DNA from: Rostrohypoxylon terebratum
Lineage: Eukaryota; Ascomycota; Sordariomycetes; Xylariales; Hypoxylaceae
Reading direction: 5' to 3'
DNA: 64,000 bases
Assembly (NCBI GenBank): GCA_022497145.1
Contig: MU385896.1
Span: 62,001-126,000 of the forward strand
In this document: positions 24,478 to 34,696 of the stretch, piece by piece
Layout: each line of letters opens with the position of its first letter
How positions within the stretch are numbered: position 1 is the first letter of the stretch
Made by a program: the position numbers and the translations under genes
Notes under the pieces: generated by a model
What the model was told of the DNA's origin: nothing
Database searches by the model: none
What the model saw: the letters and a program-made list of their open reading frames with translations, nothing else

Positions 24478-25903
24478 ATGTCTCTAGAACCTCAGCAACC
24501 TACCTTCCACCGCGGCAGCTTCGCCGATGAGATCGAAACAGCTAGAACCGATCTCTCTCGTAAATTGCTCGTTGGTGACTCTTCGTCTAGAAGCCCGTCT
24601 GAGTCGGAGACCGCCCCGTCTTTGAGCCCGACTGCTAGCGCCACGCCATCAAGTCCGCAGTCAGATGCCGCTGTCTCGCCTATCTCTCCCCCGGTCGACG
24701 ACGAAGTTGTTGCGGACAGCTTCGCTTTCGCTTTCGATATCGACGGCGTCCTGGTCAGAGGCGGCCGGCCCATTCCTGAAGCTATCCAAGCCATGAAGGT
24801 CCTCAATGGCGACAACAAATACGGAGTCAAGGTGTAAGTGTATCGAATCTCTTATGCGGCGCCTCTCGTACTTGGGACGGAATACTGATTGCAGCAGTCC
24901 TTACATCTTTTTAACCAACGGTGGTGGCAAGACCGAGGCGGAACGCTGTAGCGACCTCTCCCGGCAGCTGGACATTGAGATCTCGCCGGCTCAGTTCATC
25001 TGCGGCCACACGCCCATGTCCGAGATGGCCACCAAATATAACACAGTCCTAGTCGTCGGTGGCGAGGGTGAGAAATGCCGTACCGTCGCCCAAGGATACG
25101 GCTTCAAGGATGTCGTCACTCCGGGCGACATTATAAAGGCTGACGCCGCTACTACGCCGTTCCGCAAGTTGACCCCCGAGGAACTACGCAACTCCAAGGA
25201 GCGAGACTTTAGCAAGGTTACCATTGAGGCTATCTTCGTATTCGCAGATTCCCGTGACTGGGCCGGCGACCTACAGATCATTCTCGATCTAGCCATGTCC
25301 AAGGGCGGCCGCATCGGGACTCTCTCGGAGACTTTCGACGAGGGACCACCAATTTACTTTTCTCATAACGATGTTGTCTGGTCGGCCGCTCACGACAACG
25401 TCCGTCTCGGCATGGGTGCTCTGCGAGGAATAGTCGAATATACGTTCAAGGAGGTCACCAAGGGCAAGACCTTACAGACTCACGCTTTCGGCAAACCCCA
25501 GATCGGGACCTTCGAGTTTGCCACCCGTCTACTGAAGCGATGGCGCATGAATGAGCATCGCTTGAACGCTCCCCCCAACACGGTCTACTTCGTCGGCGAT
25601 ACCCCCGAGAGTGACATCCGAGGTACCAACCAGTACAATGAGAAGGCCGAGAACGACTGGTATAGCATTCTGGTGAAGACCGGTGTTTACCAGGACGGTA
25701 CCGAGCCTGCCTACAAGCCTCGTGTCATTGTCAACACCGTGTTAGATGCCGTGAACTACGGCATCGAACGCGAGATGGAGCGACGAAAGAAGACCCAGAG
25801 CAAGCCTCGTTTAACTGACATGCCCAAATTAACTCTGGAAGAAGCCCAAGACCTCGCCGTCTTCAGCCCTGCCGAGGAGCGTCCTTTTGAACTTACTGCA
25901 TGA
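24478..25903 (+). CDS. HAD-superfamily class IIA hydrolase, CECR5/YKR070W-like
   Basis: Two exons, 24478-24833 and 24898-25903, encode about 453 residues. After a Ser-rich N-terminus (residues 1-80, possibly an organelle-targeting or disordered tail) the HAD core appears. Motif I is FDIDGVLVRGG (Asp nucleophile near residue 85), and motif II is FLTNGGG. A class IIA cap domain is followed by the lysine of motif III in HAFGKPQ, and motif IV is FVGDTPESDIRG. The set of motifs is complete, so phosphatase-type activity is plausible; the substrate is unknown for this family (human HDHD5/CECR5, yeast YKR070W). The acceptor at 24897 was chosen among two adjacent CAGs because it restores VPYIFLTNGGG. 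A TATA-like tract lies near 24231-24241. Confidence 0.88.
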
Positions 25904-26991
25904 TTTTCACGATCTTACGATTGTCAATTTAGATATTTCCATGATACCATATTATTGGCATTTCTCTTCTACTGTTTATTATTGTTTATCATAGCACACT
26001 TTTAACGCATGAAATCATGCGGTAGAAAGGGTGTTGGCTCGGCATCGTTAGTATTTTTGCAGTACTATTGGACTTGTCTCATTAGGTATTGGATATTATG
26101 CATTACGCGGAGTTATTGGCAAAACTGATATTTAAGCTCAATAATATAATATGAGGCTATTTTCATCCTGGTCATCAATCTTCACCACTTATGAATGTGC
26201 TGCAATTTGCTTACGCTACAAAATAACCTTATGTTCGAATGAATTCTTTTCGCTACACTGGCACAAACGAGTGATACTCAGCCGCCGCGGCATTTCCCAG
26301 TGTGGAAGCCAGTTTTACCGAGGATGCGTATGCTTATTATCTATTGTTTCTAACACATAGTAGTACTTCGACTTGCCACCCGCCCATCAGTAGAGCCACG
26401 TCGACACTCATCTTATCAGCGAATACACATGTCGAGGCCCCCATCCCCCGACTGAGCCGAACTTTCCGTAGAGCCTCACATCAAAGATCAATTTATCTCA
26501 GCTCTTGAATCAGCCCACATCGTACCCGCGTGTCTGCACCTCCCGCTCGCCTGTAGATAAATCTTGCCAACGGCGTCGCATTCGCCACCTCGATTGGCTG
26601 CATCGAGTATGCTGGCTGTCACCATATCCCACTTCCCCACACGTGCGCGGGCTGAAGGAGTCGCCCTACTTGCTAGGTAACTAGGCGAAGCATACCTAGC
26701 AGCTACCGGTCTAGCATATGGGGCGGGGTATAGCCGGGGAGGCATCGTCCGCCCCAGGGAAGGTTAGAGGGCGAAGGTAGGGTAAGGAGGCAATTGGGGG
26801 CCGGATTCCCGAAGATGGATGATTGGCTGGCTGGGTTTGAGCTGACCAATTTGTTGGCCGGTCAGCCCCGTCGGGGTCACCTGGGCAAGCAAACGAGCAC
26901 GTCCATGGATACGTAGGCACACAAGCATATCACGTATCGGAAGGCCCATCTTGTAGGCAGATACACACCCGGGAAAGAAGGGAAGGAGGAA
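25904..26991. other. Spacer between the HAD gene and L-rhamnose dehydrogenase
   Basis: The stretch holds the two facing 3' flanks, because both genes end here. AT-rich DNA (25904-26160) gives way to GC-rich DNA (26500-26990). No open frame resembles a gene. Confidence 0.5.
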
Positions 26992-27876
26992 TCACTGCAA
27001 GTTCACGAATAATCCCCCATCGACCAACAGCTGCGCCCCCGTCACATACCCGCTCAGCTCGTCGCACGCGAGGAAGACGGCCGGGCCAGCCATGTCCCGC
27101 GGGTCACCCGTCCGACCAAGCGGTATGCGGCCTTCCATGTAGGCGCGCTTGTCGTCGTCGGCTAGGTCCTCGTCGTTGAGCTGCGTGCGGATGGTTCCCG
27201 GCAGAAGGGCATTGCAGCGGATGCCGTGCTTGCCGAGGGCTACGGCGCAGGACTGCATCAGAGAGAGGACGCCGGCCTTCGTGGGCGTGTAGTGCGTCTG
27301 CAGACCGCCTCCTACGAGGGCGGATATGCTAGAGAGCCCTATTATGGAGCCGCGGTGTACCTGCGGGGAGTAGGACGGCGGGATCGGGGCGGAGAACGGG
27401 GAGGCTGGTTGGGGCGAGGTGAAGGGTTCTTGAGAGGCCATTTGTCGGGCCGCGGCCTGCACGACGTAGAAGGCGCCGTCGAGGTTCGTGCGCACGGTCT
27501 TGGAGAATAGGTCGCCCGACAGCGCCAGGAATTCGGCGAATTGGCATATGCCGGCGTTGCTCACGCAAATGTCCAATCGTCCGAAAAGCGAGACGGCGTG
27601 AGCGACGAGGGCGGGGCCCGTAGCCGGGTCGGATACGTCGCCGGCGAGGTGCGCGAGGGTGCCTATCGTTAGTCCGGCAGGGGCGGAATGCGCTTTGAGG
27701 GAGGAGGCTTCGGTAATCAAAGACTCGAGGTGCGGTTTGTCGCTGTCGAGGCCGAGGTGGTTTACTACCACGTTGCAACCTTGCCGGATGTACTCGAGGG
27801 CGATGGCGCGGCCGATGCCGGTGGTACCGCCGGTTATGATGGCGGTTTTGCCTGCTAGAAGGTTTGTCGCCGGCAT
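26992..27876 (-). CDS. L-rhamnose 1-dehydrogenase (SDR family), first step of L-rhamnose catabolism
   Basis: This is one uninterrupted frame of 294 residues. It is a classical short-chain dehydrogenase: cofactor motif TGGTTGIGRA near residue 15, NAG motif (VSNAGIC), catalytic Ser in GLSSISAL, and YTPTK as the YxxxK pair. The segments GGGLQTHYTPTKAGVLSLMQ, YMEGRIPLGR and the C-terminus QLLVDGGLFVNLQ match what I know of yeast RHA1/DHG2-type L-rhamnose dehydrogenases. The reaction is L-rhamnose plus NAD(P)+ to L-rhamnono-lactone. One oddity is a Pro/Ser-rich insertion of about 20 residues just before the catalytic serine (TSPQPASPFSAPIPPSYSPQ). It is divergent from L-rhamnonate dehydratase, which supports the pathway call. 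Base composition is more GC-rich than its surroundings. Confidence 0.88.
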   Translation of the reverse strand: MPATNLLAGKTAIITGGTTGIGRAIALEYIRQGCNVVVNHLGLDSDKPHLESLITEASSLKAHSAPAGLTIGTLAHLAGDVSDPATGPALVAHAVSLFGRLDICVSNAGICQFAEFLALSGDLFSKTVRTNLDGAFYVVQAAARQMASQEPFTSPQPASPFSAPIPPSYSPQVHRGSIIGLSSISALVGGGLQTHYTPTKAGVLSLMQSCAVALGKHGIRCNALLPGTIRTQLNDEDLADDDKRAYMEGRIPLGRTGDPRDMAGPAVFLACDELSGYVTGAQLLVDGGLFVNLQ

Positions 27877-29013
27877 TTTTGGGTGGCGAGGTTGGCGAGG
27901 TTGGTGAGGTCGTTGATATCTCGGTATAGGAGGTATGTGGTATTTTCTTTCCCTCCTATTTGTGTGTGCGTTGTCGTGTTTGGTTCGTCTCTATCGTATA
28001 CGGTGATGGTGTTGAATGACAATTGTTCAGGTCAAGGGTCAAAAGCTGAAGGTCGGTAGGATCAATTGGAAGGCGAGGATCGCTCGGTCGAGGTTAGAAC
28101 CGGGATTGACGTCGTCGTTGTTAGGAACTTGTTAAGAACTTGAATGGGGTGTGACAATGCAAGGCGACAGCGTCGATGCTATGCTATGCTCCCCCGTACC
28201 TGGCTAGATTTAGGGCTCTGTGCGTTCTATAGCGGGGTATGTTGCTCTGGCGTTGTTTTAGCATGTGACGGAAGGCTTCTATTCGCCGTCGATCACGCTC
28301 GTCAAGTCTTCTTAGGGCAAAGAGTAGTATACCGAGCTGGCCCTCCTACATCAGATGATATATATGAATCTCCAGAGCTGGGATCCTGGACTCTTACTAA
28401 CACGTATAGGGATTCATATGCTACTCAAGTAATGACCAAATTCTGCAATTTTACGAGCTCCAACTCTGCTAGGTCATCTTTCTACGGCCTGCCTGTGACG
28501 CTATCGACCTTGGCACGTACGATTAGCACATAAACCCCACGATCTCGGGGCAATGGACAGCGAGATTTTCGTTCGGGACTTAGGTCTAAAGATGCATGGT
28601 ATCCGCCTCGGCATTCTCTAGACTCGTTTCGGAGATATGGACGTATGGACGCACAGTAGGGCCGGAAAGATCCATTCGTAAAATGTACACGACAAGTTTT
28701 CTCTATCATGTACGTGTTCTTTTCGTCCCCAAACCTGTTGTGAATTATCTCCATGTTTGTGCCCGGTTACGGATCGTATCATAGAGTAAGCGCGTTTCAT
28801 TATACCTCACCCTCAGTTTGGTATTAGTGGAAATATTGCGAATCCATCGCGGGGTATGCTACCTCGCGTCTAGGCGAGACGCCTCAGTTATATGGTTCGC
28901 CAACCTATAAGGATGTGCTAGGTACTATGCATCATGTACGTAGGATAGTATCGACCTGCAGAATATTATCGACCTCGTGACCTGGACCTAGTACGATAAA
29001 CCCGGATGCTCGG

Positions 29014-29014
<1 letters not shown>

Positions 29015-29048
<34 letters not shown>

Positions 29049-29064
29049 CGGGGGGGGGGGGGGG

Positions 29065-29105
<41 letters not shown>

Positions 29106-29244
29106 GCGGGNNNNNNNNNNTTTTGCTTTTTAATTTCCATATTTTTCTTTTTTTCTTTCCGCCCTCCATAAATTTCCACCCCCCGGGCCCGGGACCCCTT
29201 CCTAAAAACCCGGTGGCCCACCCCCCCCCCCCCCCCCCCCCCCC
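29015..29244. other. Assembly gap with low-quality homopolymer flanks
   Basis: Nearly 100 bases of G with rare C/A (29015-29110), then ten Ns (29111-29120). After that comes T/C-rich sequence ending in a C run of about 25 (29220-29244). This looks like sequencing or gap-filling artefact rather than natural sequence. Frames reading through it give poly-Gly or poly-Pro and should be ignored. Confidence 0.9.
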
Positions 29245-29737
29245 AAATTCACCTGAGTTTTTCTCAGGGTCTTTGTAATGCTTGAGACCGACATCACTTA
29301 GTCATTGTCGGGCGATTGGCTACCGATCCGCGTACCAGCGACTAGCAGGATAGTCCGTATGCCAATCATCCGCGAGAGATACGCTGCTTGGGACGAATGC
29401 AAGGAGCTAGGACGGGTTTCCATGGCTATCCCAGGCACCAACCACCCCACTGTCTCGACGGACCTCCTCGGTCTTTGTGGTCCTTTCGTCAGGAGCGCAG
29501 GGGAGGTCGTTGTCCGGGAAGCCGAGCTTGACGCTGGTTCCTTGCGCTTTCTACACGTATTAATATTCCGGTCACGACGTGTCTACGATTTCCGAATAGT
29601 GTTTGCCATTCCAACTCTGCCGCTTCTGGCGATCCGACTCAATATATCCCCCCTCATCGTCTCTCCACTACTATATCTAAGACATTGTCTCACATCTTTT
29701 CAAGTCCGGCCCGTCGATAAAATTAGACGAAACAAGA

Positions 29738-29745
29738 TATAAAAA
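29738..29745 (+). promoter_or_regulatory. TATA-box candidate for the L-rhamnonate dehydratase gene
   Basis: TATAAAAA lies 28 bp upstream of the ATG at 29774. The spacing implies a very short leader; plausible but unproven. Confidence 0.4.
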
Positions 29746-29773
29746 CGATCTATCATAAGACAACAGTACCAGG

Positions 29774-31342
29774 ATGGCTTCCGCGAGACAGTTTCCCACC
29801 ATCAAAGCTGTTAGATCATACGTGATTGGTGGCGTAGGCTCAGGTATGCAACCTGTTTGGGGGAGACCGAGCCGGGGAGGCGGGGAATGATGAACTGTAG
29901 CTAACTAACTCGATCTAGGTGGTGACTATCATAATGTGAAAGGTGGTCATTGGTACGTCTCTCAGCTTTGTTTGTTAAGCCTCCCCCCTTATTACCCCAT
30001 GAGTAATTGTGAAGGGACAGTGAGAATTAACGATGGCGCAATTACAGGTTGATTGATACGGATATCTCGACACCCTGCTCTATTTGGGATCAATATAAGA
30101 AATCTCGTACAAGCTGGGGTATCAATGTCCTCGGTTCGTTCCTTGTCGAGATCGAGGCTAGCGATGGCACTGTGGGCTTCGCAACGGGCTTTGGCGGTAC
30201 GAATGCACCTCCCAACCCGTTGACTATACATATTTAGTATAATGGGGTTATTAGGAACGAAAGGAAATGAGAGAAAATGAATACTGATGTGTAGATTTTT
30301 TCATATAGGTCCGCCAGCTTGCTGGATTGTTCACAAGCACTTTGAGCGATTCCTGATCGGAGCTGATCCTAGGAATACCAACCTACTGTTCGAGCAGATG
30401 TACCGAGCTTCCATGTTCTACGGCCGTAAGGGACTGCCGATAGCCATCATCTCGGTCATCGACCTGGCCCTGTGGGATCTGATTGGAAAGTTGAGAAATG
30501 AGCCAGTATACAAGCTTATCGGAGGTGCGGCGAGAGAGCGCATAGATTTTTACTGCACAGGACCGGAGCCGACGGCAGCGAAGGCGATGGGGTTCTGGGG
30601 CGCTAAGGTGCCTTTACCCTATTGCCCGGCTGATGGCCACGAGGGCCTGAGGAAGAACATCGCGTTCCTCCGCAAGCACAGGGAGAGCGTCGGACCGGAC
30701 TTCCCCATCATGGTCGACTGTTACATGAGCTTGAACGTGCCTTATACAATCGAAATTGCGGAGAAGTGCAAGGACTTGGATATCAACTGGTGGGAAGAGT
30801 GTTTGACGCCCGACGACACGGATGGCTTCGAACAGATCAAGCGGGCTCACCCCACGCTCAAGTTCACGACGGGAGAACACGAATATTCCAGATACGGGTT
30901 CCGCAAGTTGATCGAGGGCCGCAATCTAGACATCATCCAGCCAGACGTGATGTGGTTAGGAGGCATGACTGAACTGCTCAAGGTGTCCGCTATGGCTGCC
31001 GCATATGACATTCCCGTGGTACCTCACGCAAGTGGCCCTTATAGTTATCACTTTGTTATTTCGCAACCCAACACACCCTTCCAGGAGTACCTAGCAAACT
31101 CCGCGGATGGCAAGAGTGTCCTTCCGGTGTTTGGTGACCTCTTCCTCGACGAACCTATCCCGACTAAGGGTTATCTGACTTCGGCCGACCTCGACAAGCC
31201 CGGTTTCGGTCTTACGTTGAATCCGGCTGCGAGATCCAAATTGATACCGTCGGGCTACCTTCTAAGCCCGCCTCCGGCTAACGTCTTGCAAACGGCGACG
31301 GGGTTACCGGACTCGAAGCCGGCGGAAGAGAAAGCTACCTAA
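29774..31342 (+). CDS. L-rhamnonate dehydratase (enolase superfamily)
   Basis: Exons 29774-29843, 29919-29952, 30048-30196 and 30309-31342 encode about 428 residues. The 34-nt second exon encodes GGDYHNVKGGH and is required to join the conserved N-terminus (VRSYVIGGVGSG) to WLIDTDISTP. The enolase/mandelate-racemase barrel shows the expected ligand-bearing strands: an Asp in PIMVDCYMSL, Glu in WWEECLTPDD, Glu in FTTGEHEYSRYG, and the His-containing PVVPHASGPYSYHF end. The enzyme dehydrates L-rhamnonate to 2-keto-3-deoxy-L-rhamnonate (step 3 of the LRA pathway) and needs Mg2+. The divergent neighbour performs step 1. The lactonase (step 2) and aldolase (step 4) are not seen in this window. Confidence 0.92.
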
Positions 31343-31783
31343 GAAGGTAACTTTCGAGGGCAGGTGACTAAGGGAACAGAGGCCATTTGCTTATATCATA
31401 TAGCATATGGGGTGTAGCATATAGCATGTAGGCATCTGATAAGAAACACTCTCGCTAGAAACGATCAGAATACCGAAATAGTTGCTAATTGCTAGTTGCT
31501 AGTTGCTAGGGAGCACTCGGGAGCAAGAAGGCCAAGGAAGTATGGGAGTGAAGTGTGAACAAGGTGAACAGCCGGCAGTTTAACAGAGGCAGTTCGTTCG
31601 GGGAACATTGCCGAGAATGGAGCGGGATCCTACTATGTACATAGGTAAAGGAGAGTAGACTGCCTAATGTGGTAGAGTGGTGGTCGGCTCGCATCCATGG
31701 ATATGATGAGTGTATGGATGGGATGGTTCTATCGCGTGGGAATTTTCCATGATAGGTACTGTACCAATATCTATCTGTATCTG

Positions 31784-31822
<39 letters not shown>

Positions 31823-31850
31823 ATGTGTATGTTGTGTGTTGTAAGTTGTG
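31784..31850. repeat. (AT)n/(GT)n compound microsatellite
   Basis: A pure TA run is followed directly by a GT run and GTGTTGT-type copies. It is non-coding. Confidence 0.9.
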
Positions 31851-32187
31851 TGTTGTGTAGGTATTAGATATTTATCTTTACCATCCAGCTTTTACTAGTA
31901 TGGTTAACTATTAGCTAAGACGACGAGAATACTGAAATGGAAGCAAGTCAGCGTCCGATTGATCGAATCTGGTAGTATTGGTTGACATTGTATTGAGGCA
32001 ATTCCTATTACGGAGACGAAGCTGACTAGTAAGTTGAAAATTAAAGAGTTGCGAGTTGCGAGTTGAGTTGAAAGTGAAAGAGTGAGTTGGTGAGAGAGTG
32101 AAAGAAAATAACACCTACATAATTTACATAGTACTTCGTACTAGGTACCTACATACATAGTAGCAGTATAGCACTATATAGGTAGTA

Positions 32188-32575
32188 CAGAGGTCGCCAC
32201 CAAAAGTTTTTTCCATAGGACGCTCGTGCCAAGTCTTGGCAGCAGCTGCCAGAGAATTTCGTCAGCTATCAAATAAAGTCATCCTTTCAACTTAATCAAA
32301 ACCCGATTTTAAGATTAACTTCTACAATAATTTATAGGTTTATCTTTATTAAGGCATTTTTAAAGGTATTTTTAATTAATTTTATATATTTTAATATAAA
32401 TCATTAATTATAAAAATGGTATTTAAAAAAAGGATAGTTATTTAAAAATAATATCTATTTTTATTCTCACGCCAGCTAAGCAGCAGTTGCAGATAAGTGC
32501 TCATACAGCTGGCAGCGTAAGTGCCAAATCTTGGCACGAGCGTCCTATGGAAAAAACTTTTGATGGCGTCCTCTG
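32188..32575. mobile_element. MITE-like element, 388 bp, with about 54-bp terminal inverted repeats and TA target duplication
   Basis: The left end (CAGAGGTCGCCACCAAAAG...) and the reverse complement of the right end (CAGAGGACGCCATCAAAAG...) match over the first 54 nt with 4 mismatches. The element is bounded by TA at 32186-32187 and 32576-32577. The interior is very AT-rich (32280-32470) and has no coding potential. The TA duplication and ends starting with CAG are typical of non-autonomous Tc1/mariner-type elements, like the mimp elements of Fusarium, although the terminal sequence differs. Two of the four arm mismatches are C/T, compatible with age or RIP-type mutation. Confidence 0.85.
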
Positions 32576-34384
32576 TACAGTGTACTAATTTGTACGTTCA
32601 TACTCGACGGAATCTAATCCGAAAAGGAGCTAGTCAAAATGGGGAAATACCCTTATAATTGCCAAGAGATTTCCCCTGAATGAAAGTTTATCATTGGTCT
32701 CCGCAATAAGAACTTCCTCCACACATCGCGCCCCCCCCCCCCTTTTTCGTCTTTTCCCTCTTCCCCCCAACTTTTCTTTTCTTTCTTTTCTTTTCCCTTT
32801 TCCCTCCCCACGGTCCACGGTCCACGGTTCACACACGGACCATGATGATGCAGAAACCTTCAGGGCTAGCAGAATCATTAAGCAGAACCACACCTCCGGA
32901 CAATCCCAGCAATCCCAGCAATCCCAGCAACTCCCAACCATTCCCCAGGGGCCAGGGCCCCCATGCATTGACTTCTTCCCCCGCAAATGATGATAGCTAT
33001 TAGCGATCCTTCAACCAGTAGCAGACCTTCTTCTGTTCTTCTTGTTTCCTACTGCGCTAGAGAAATGAAGAACCGGATATGATGCGAGTAGGTCACCACG
33101 AGTCACGACCTCTTGGTCTTTTCCCGGCCGTTGTTCAACATCTACCCTACCTATCTACGAAGTAATATTGCTTGTCAAGACCTTTTCCAGCACCCAGCAC
33201 CCAGCCCTCGTCCCATTTGTCCCATTGTCCCGTTGTCCCGTTGTCCCGTTATCACCGTAGTCACCGAGTTTCTCGTGTACCTGTTACTACTACCAGCATT
33301 GATCCACACAGGAAGTTTTGAGACAAGCGGAAAGACATACGTAGGTATTGTACATATTCCTTAAGCACACGAACATACACATACATACTACATACACACA
33401 CATGCGCGCACACACACACATACACACAACGCGCATACGCACAAACAGATATACTTACTACCTACCATATATGGCTCCGAGATATGGAGATGTATGGGGT
33501 TTGGATTTGTCGTGTGTCGTGTGTTGTGTGTTGTATGTTGTATAATCGCATCGGAACAGTGATGCCGCCCGGTTCTCTTCGGAAGCCTTTCATCGTCGAC
33601 CGATCTATCCATTTTTTTTCTTTTCCCCTGGTAACTCTTCTTCCTCTTTTCTCTATAGCTCCTTTACGATGAATACATCGTCCGTCACCCATTTTCTATT
33701 TCCCATTTCCCATTTCCCATTGCCTACTTCCCGCATGACCACATGACTAGTCAGGTATTGACAATAGTTACGAAGGCTACGAATCACAAGAGCCTGCTTG
33801 ATATCCATTTCAAGGCACGAGCCCATTGGAACCCACGGGGGATTTTAGCACTATTTAGTTTCGAATATTAGTACTGGTACCATTATGAGCTATAAGTGTT
33901 ATTAGGAACCTTTTTAGAATTTTATCTTGGCATAGCCTCTTTTTTTTTTTTTTTTCCTTCTATATTTTTTTTAAGTCCTACTACCTAACACCCCCCCAAA
34001 TCATCACAAAAATCCACAATTTCCCGAAGATCCTACATGAGAAATCAGACGTTCGAGACTGAAAAAGCCGAGGCAGTTTTACCCCCAGAAGCCTGACCAA
34101 ATTCAGTAAATTCTAGCCCATCCAAAAGGCCTAAAGACTTAGAAGACCTATTAGCAGACCTAGCAGACCTAGCAGACCTAGAAGACCCAGAAAGACCTGA
34201 AAGACCCAAAAGAACCGAAGGAAAGAACCGAAGGAACCCAACACCCAAGACCTATTAAGACCTATTAACACGGTGCTATCCCTCTACTCAACATTAACCC
34301 GAGAAAAGACCCAAACTCGCGCGATGCTGTCGCGCACAAACCCCGAGTTGCAGAGGCCTACAGTTTGTAATTGACACCGAGACA

Positions 34385-34665
34385 ATGATGCAGGCCGCTG
34401 CTCAGTCTCAGAACGGACAGCAGCAAAACCATGTGTCGCTGCAGAGTAAACAAGAACCCGATAGCGACGATGGTAATAACGCGCTTCAGAGCGGGGATGA
34501 GAACGATCAGGACGACGACCACGACCATGACCACGACCACGACAGCTCCGGCGCAGTACGCAATGGGAAACGCAAGAGGCCAATCTCAGTTTCGTATGTA
34601 TTCCAAGGTTCTCTTTTTCTTTCTTGCCTTTTTTTCTTTCTTTCTTTCTTTCTTTCTTTAACCAA

Positions 34666-34696
<31 letters not shown>

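Larger units (their letters stand above)
27877..29773. promoter_or_regulatory. Divergent spacer of the two L-rhamnose genes, interrupted by an assembly gap
   Basis: Start codons face outward at 27876 and 29774, so both promoters should lie here. A TATAAAAA match at 29738-29745 lies 28 bp before the dehydratase start. Ten Ns at 29111-29120 sit between a near-pure G run and a C run, so the true length and content are uncertain. No gene is supportable in the visible sequence. Confidence 0.55.
31343..34384. other. 3-kb spacer with microsatellites and a MITE
   Basis: It contains an (AT)n-(GT)n microsatellite (31784-31850), the MITE at 32188-32575, a C run (32731-32741) and triplicated CAATCCCAG units (32900-32930). 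Further on are repeated GTCCCGTT units (33224-33250), CA-rich simple sequence (33370-33430) and repeated AGACCTAGC units (34150-34185). The last 400 bp should carry the promoter of the Zn2Cys6 gene. No gene is supportable. Confidence 0.5.

Noticed and set aside
29006..29278. Poly-Gly/poly-Pro open frames
   Set aside because: They come from homopolymer runs around the N gap.
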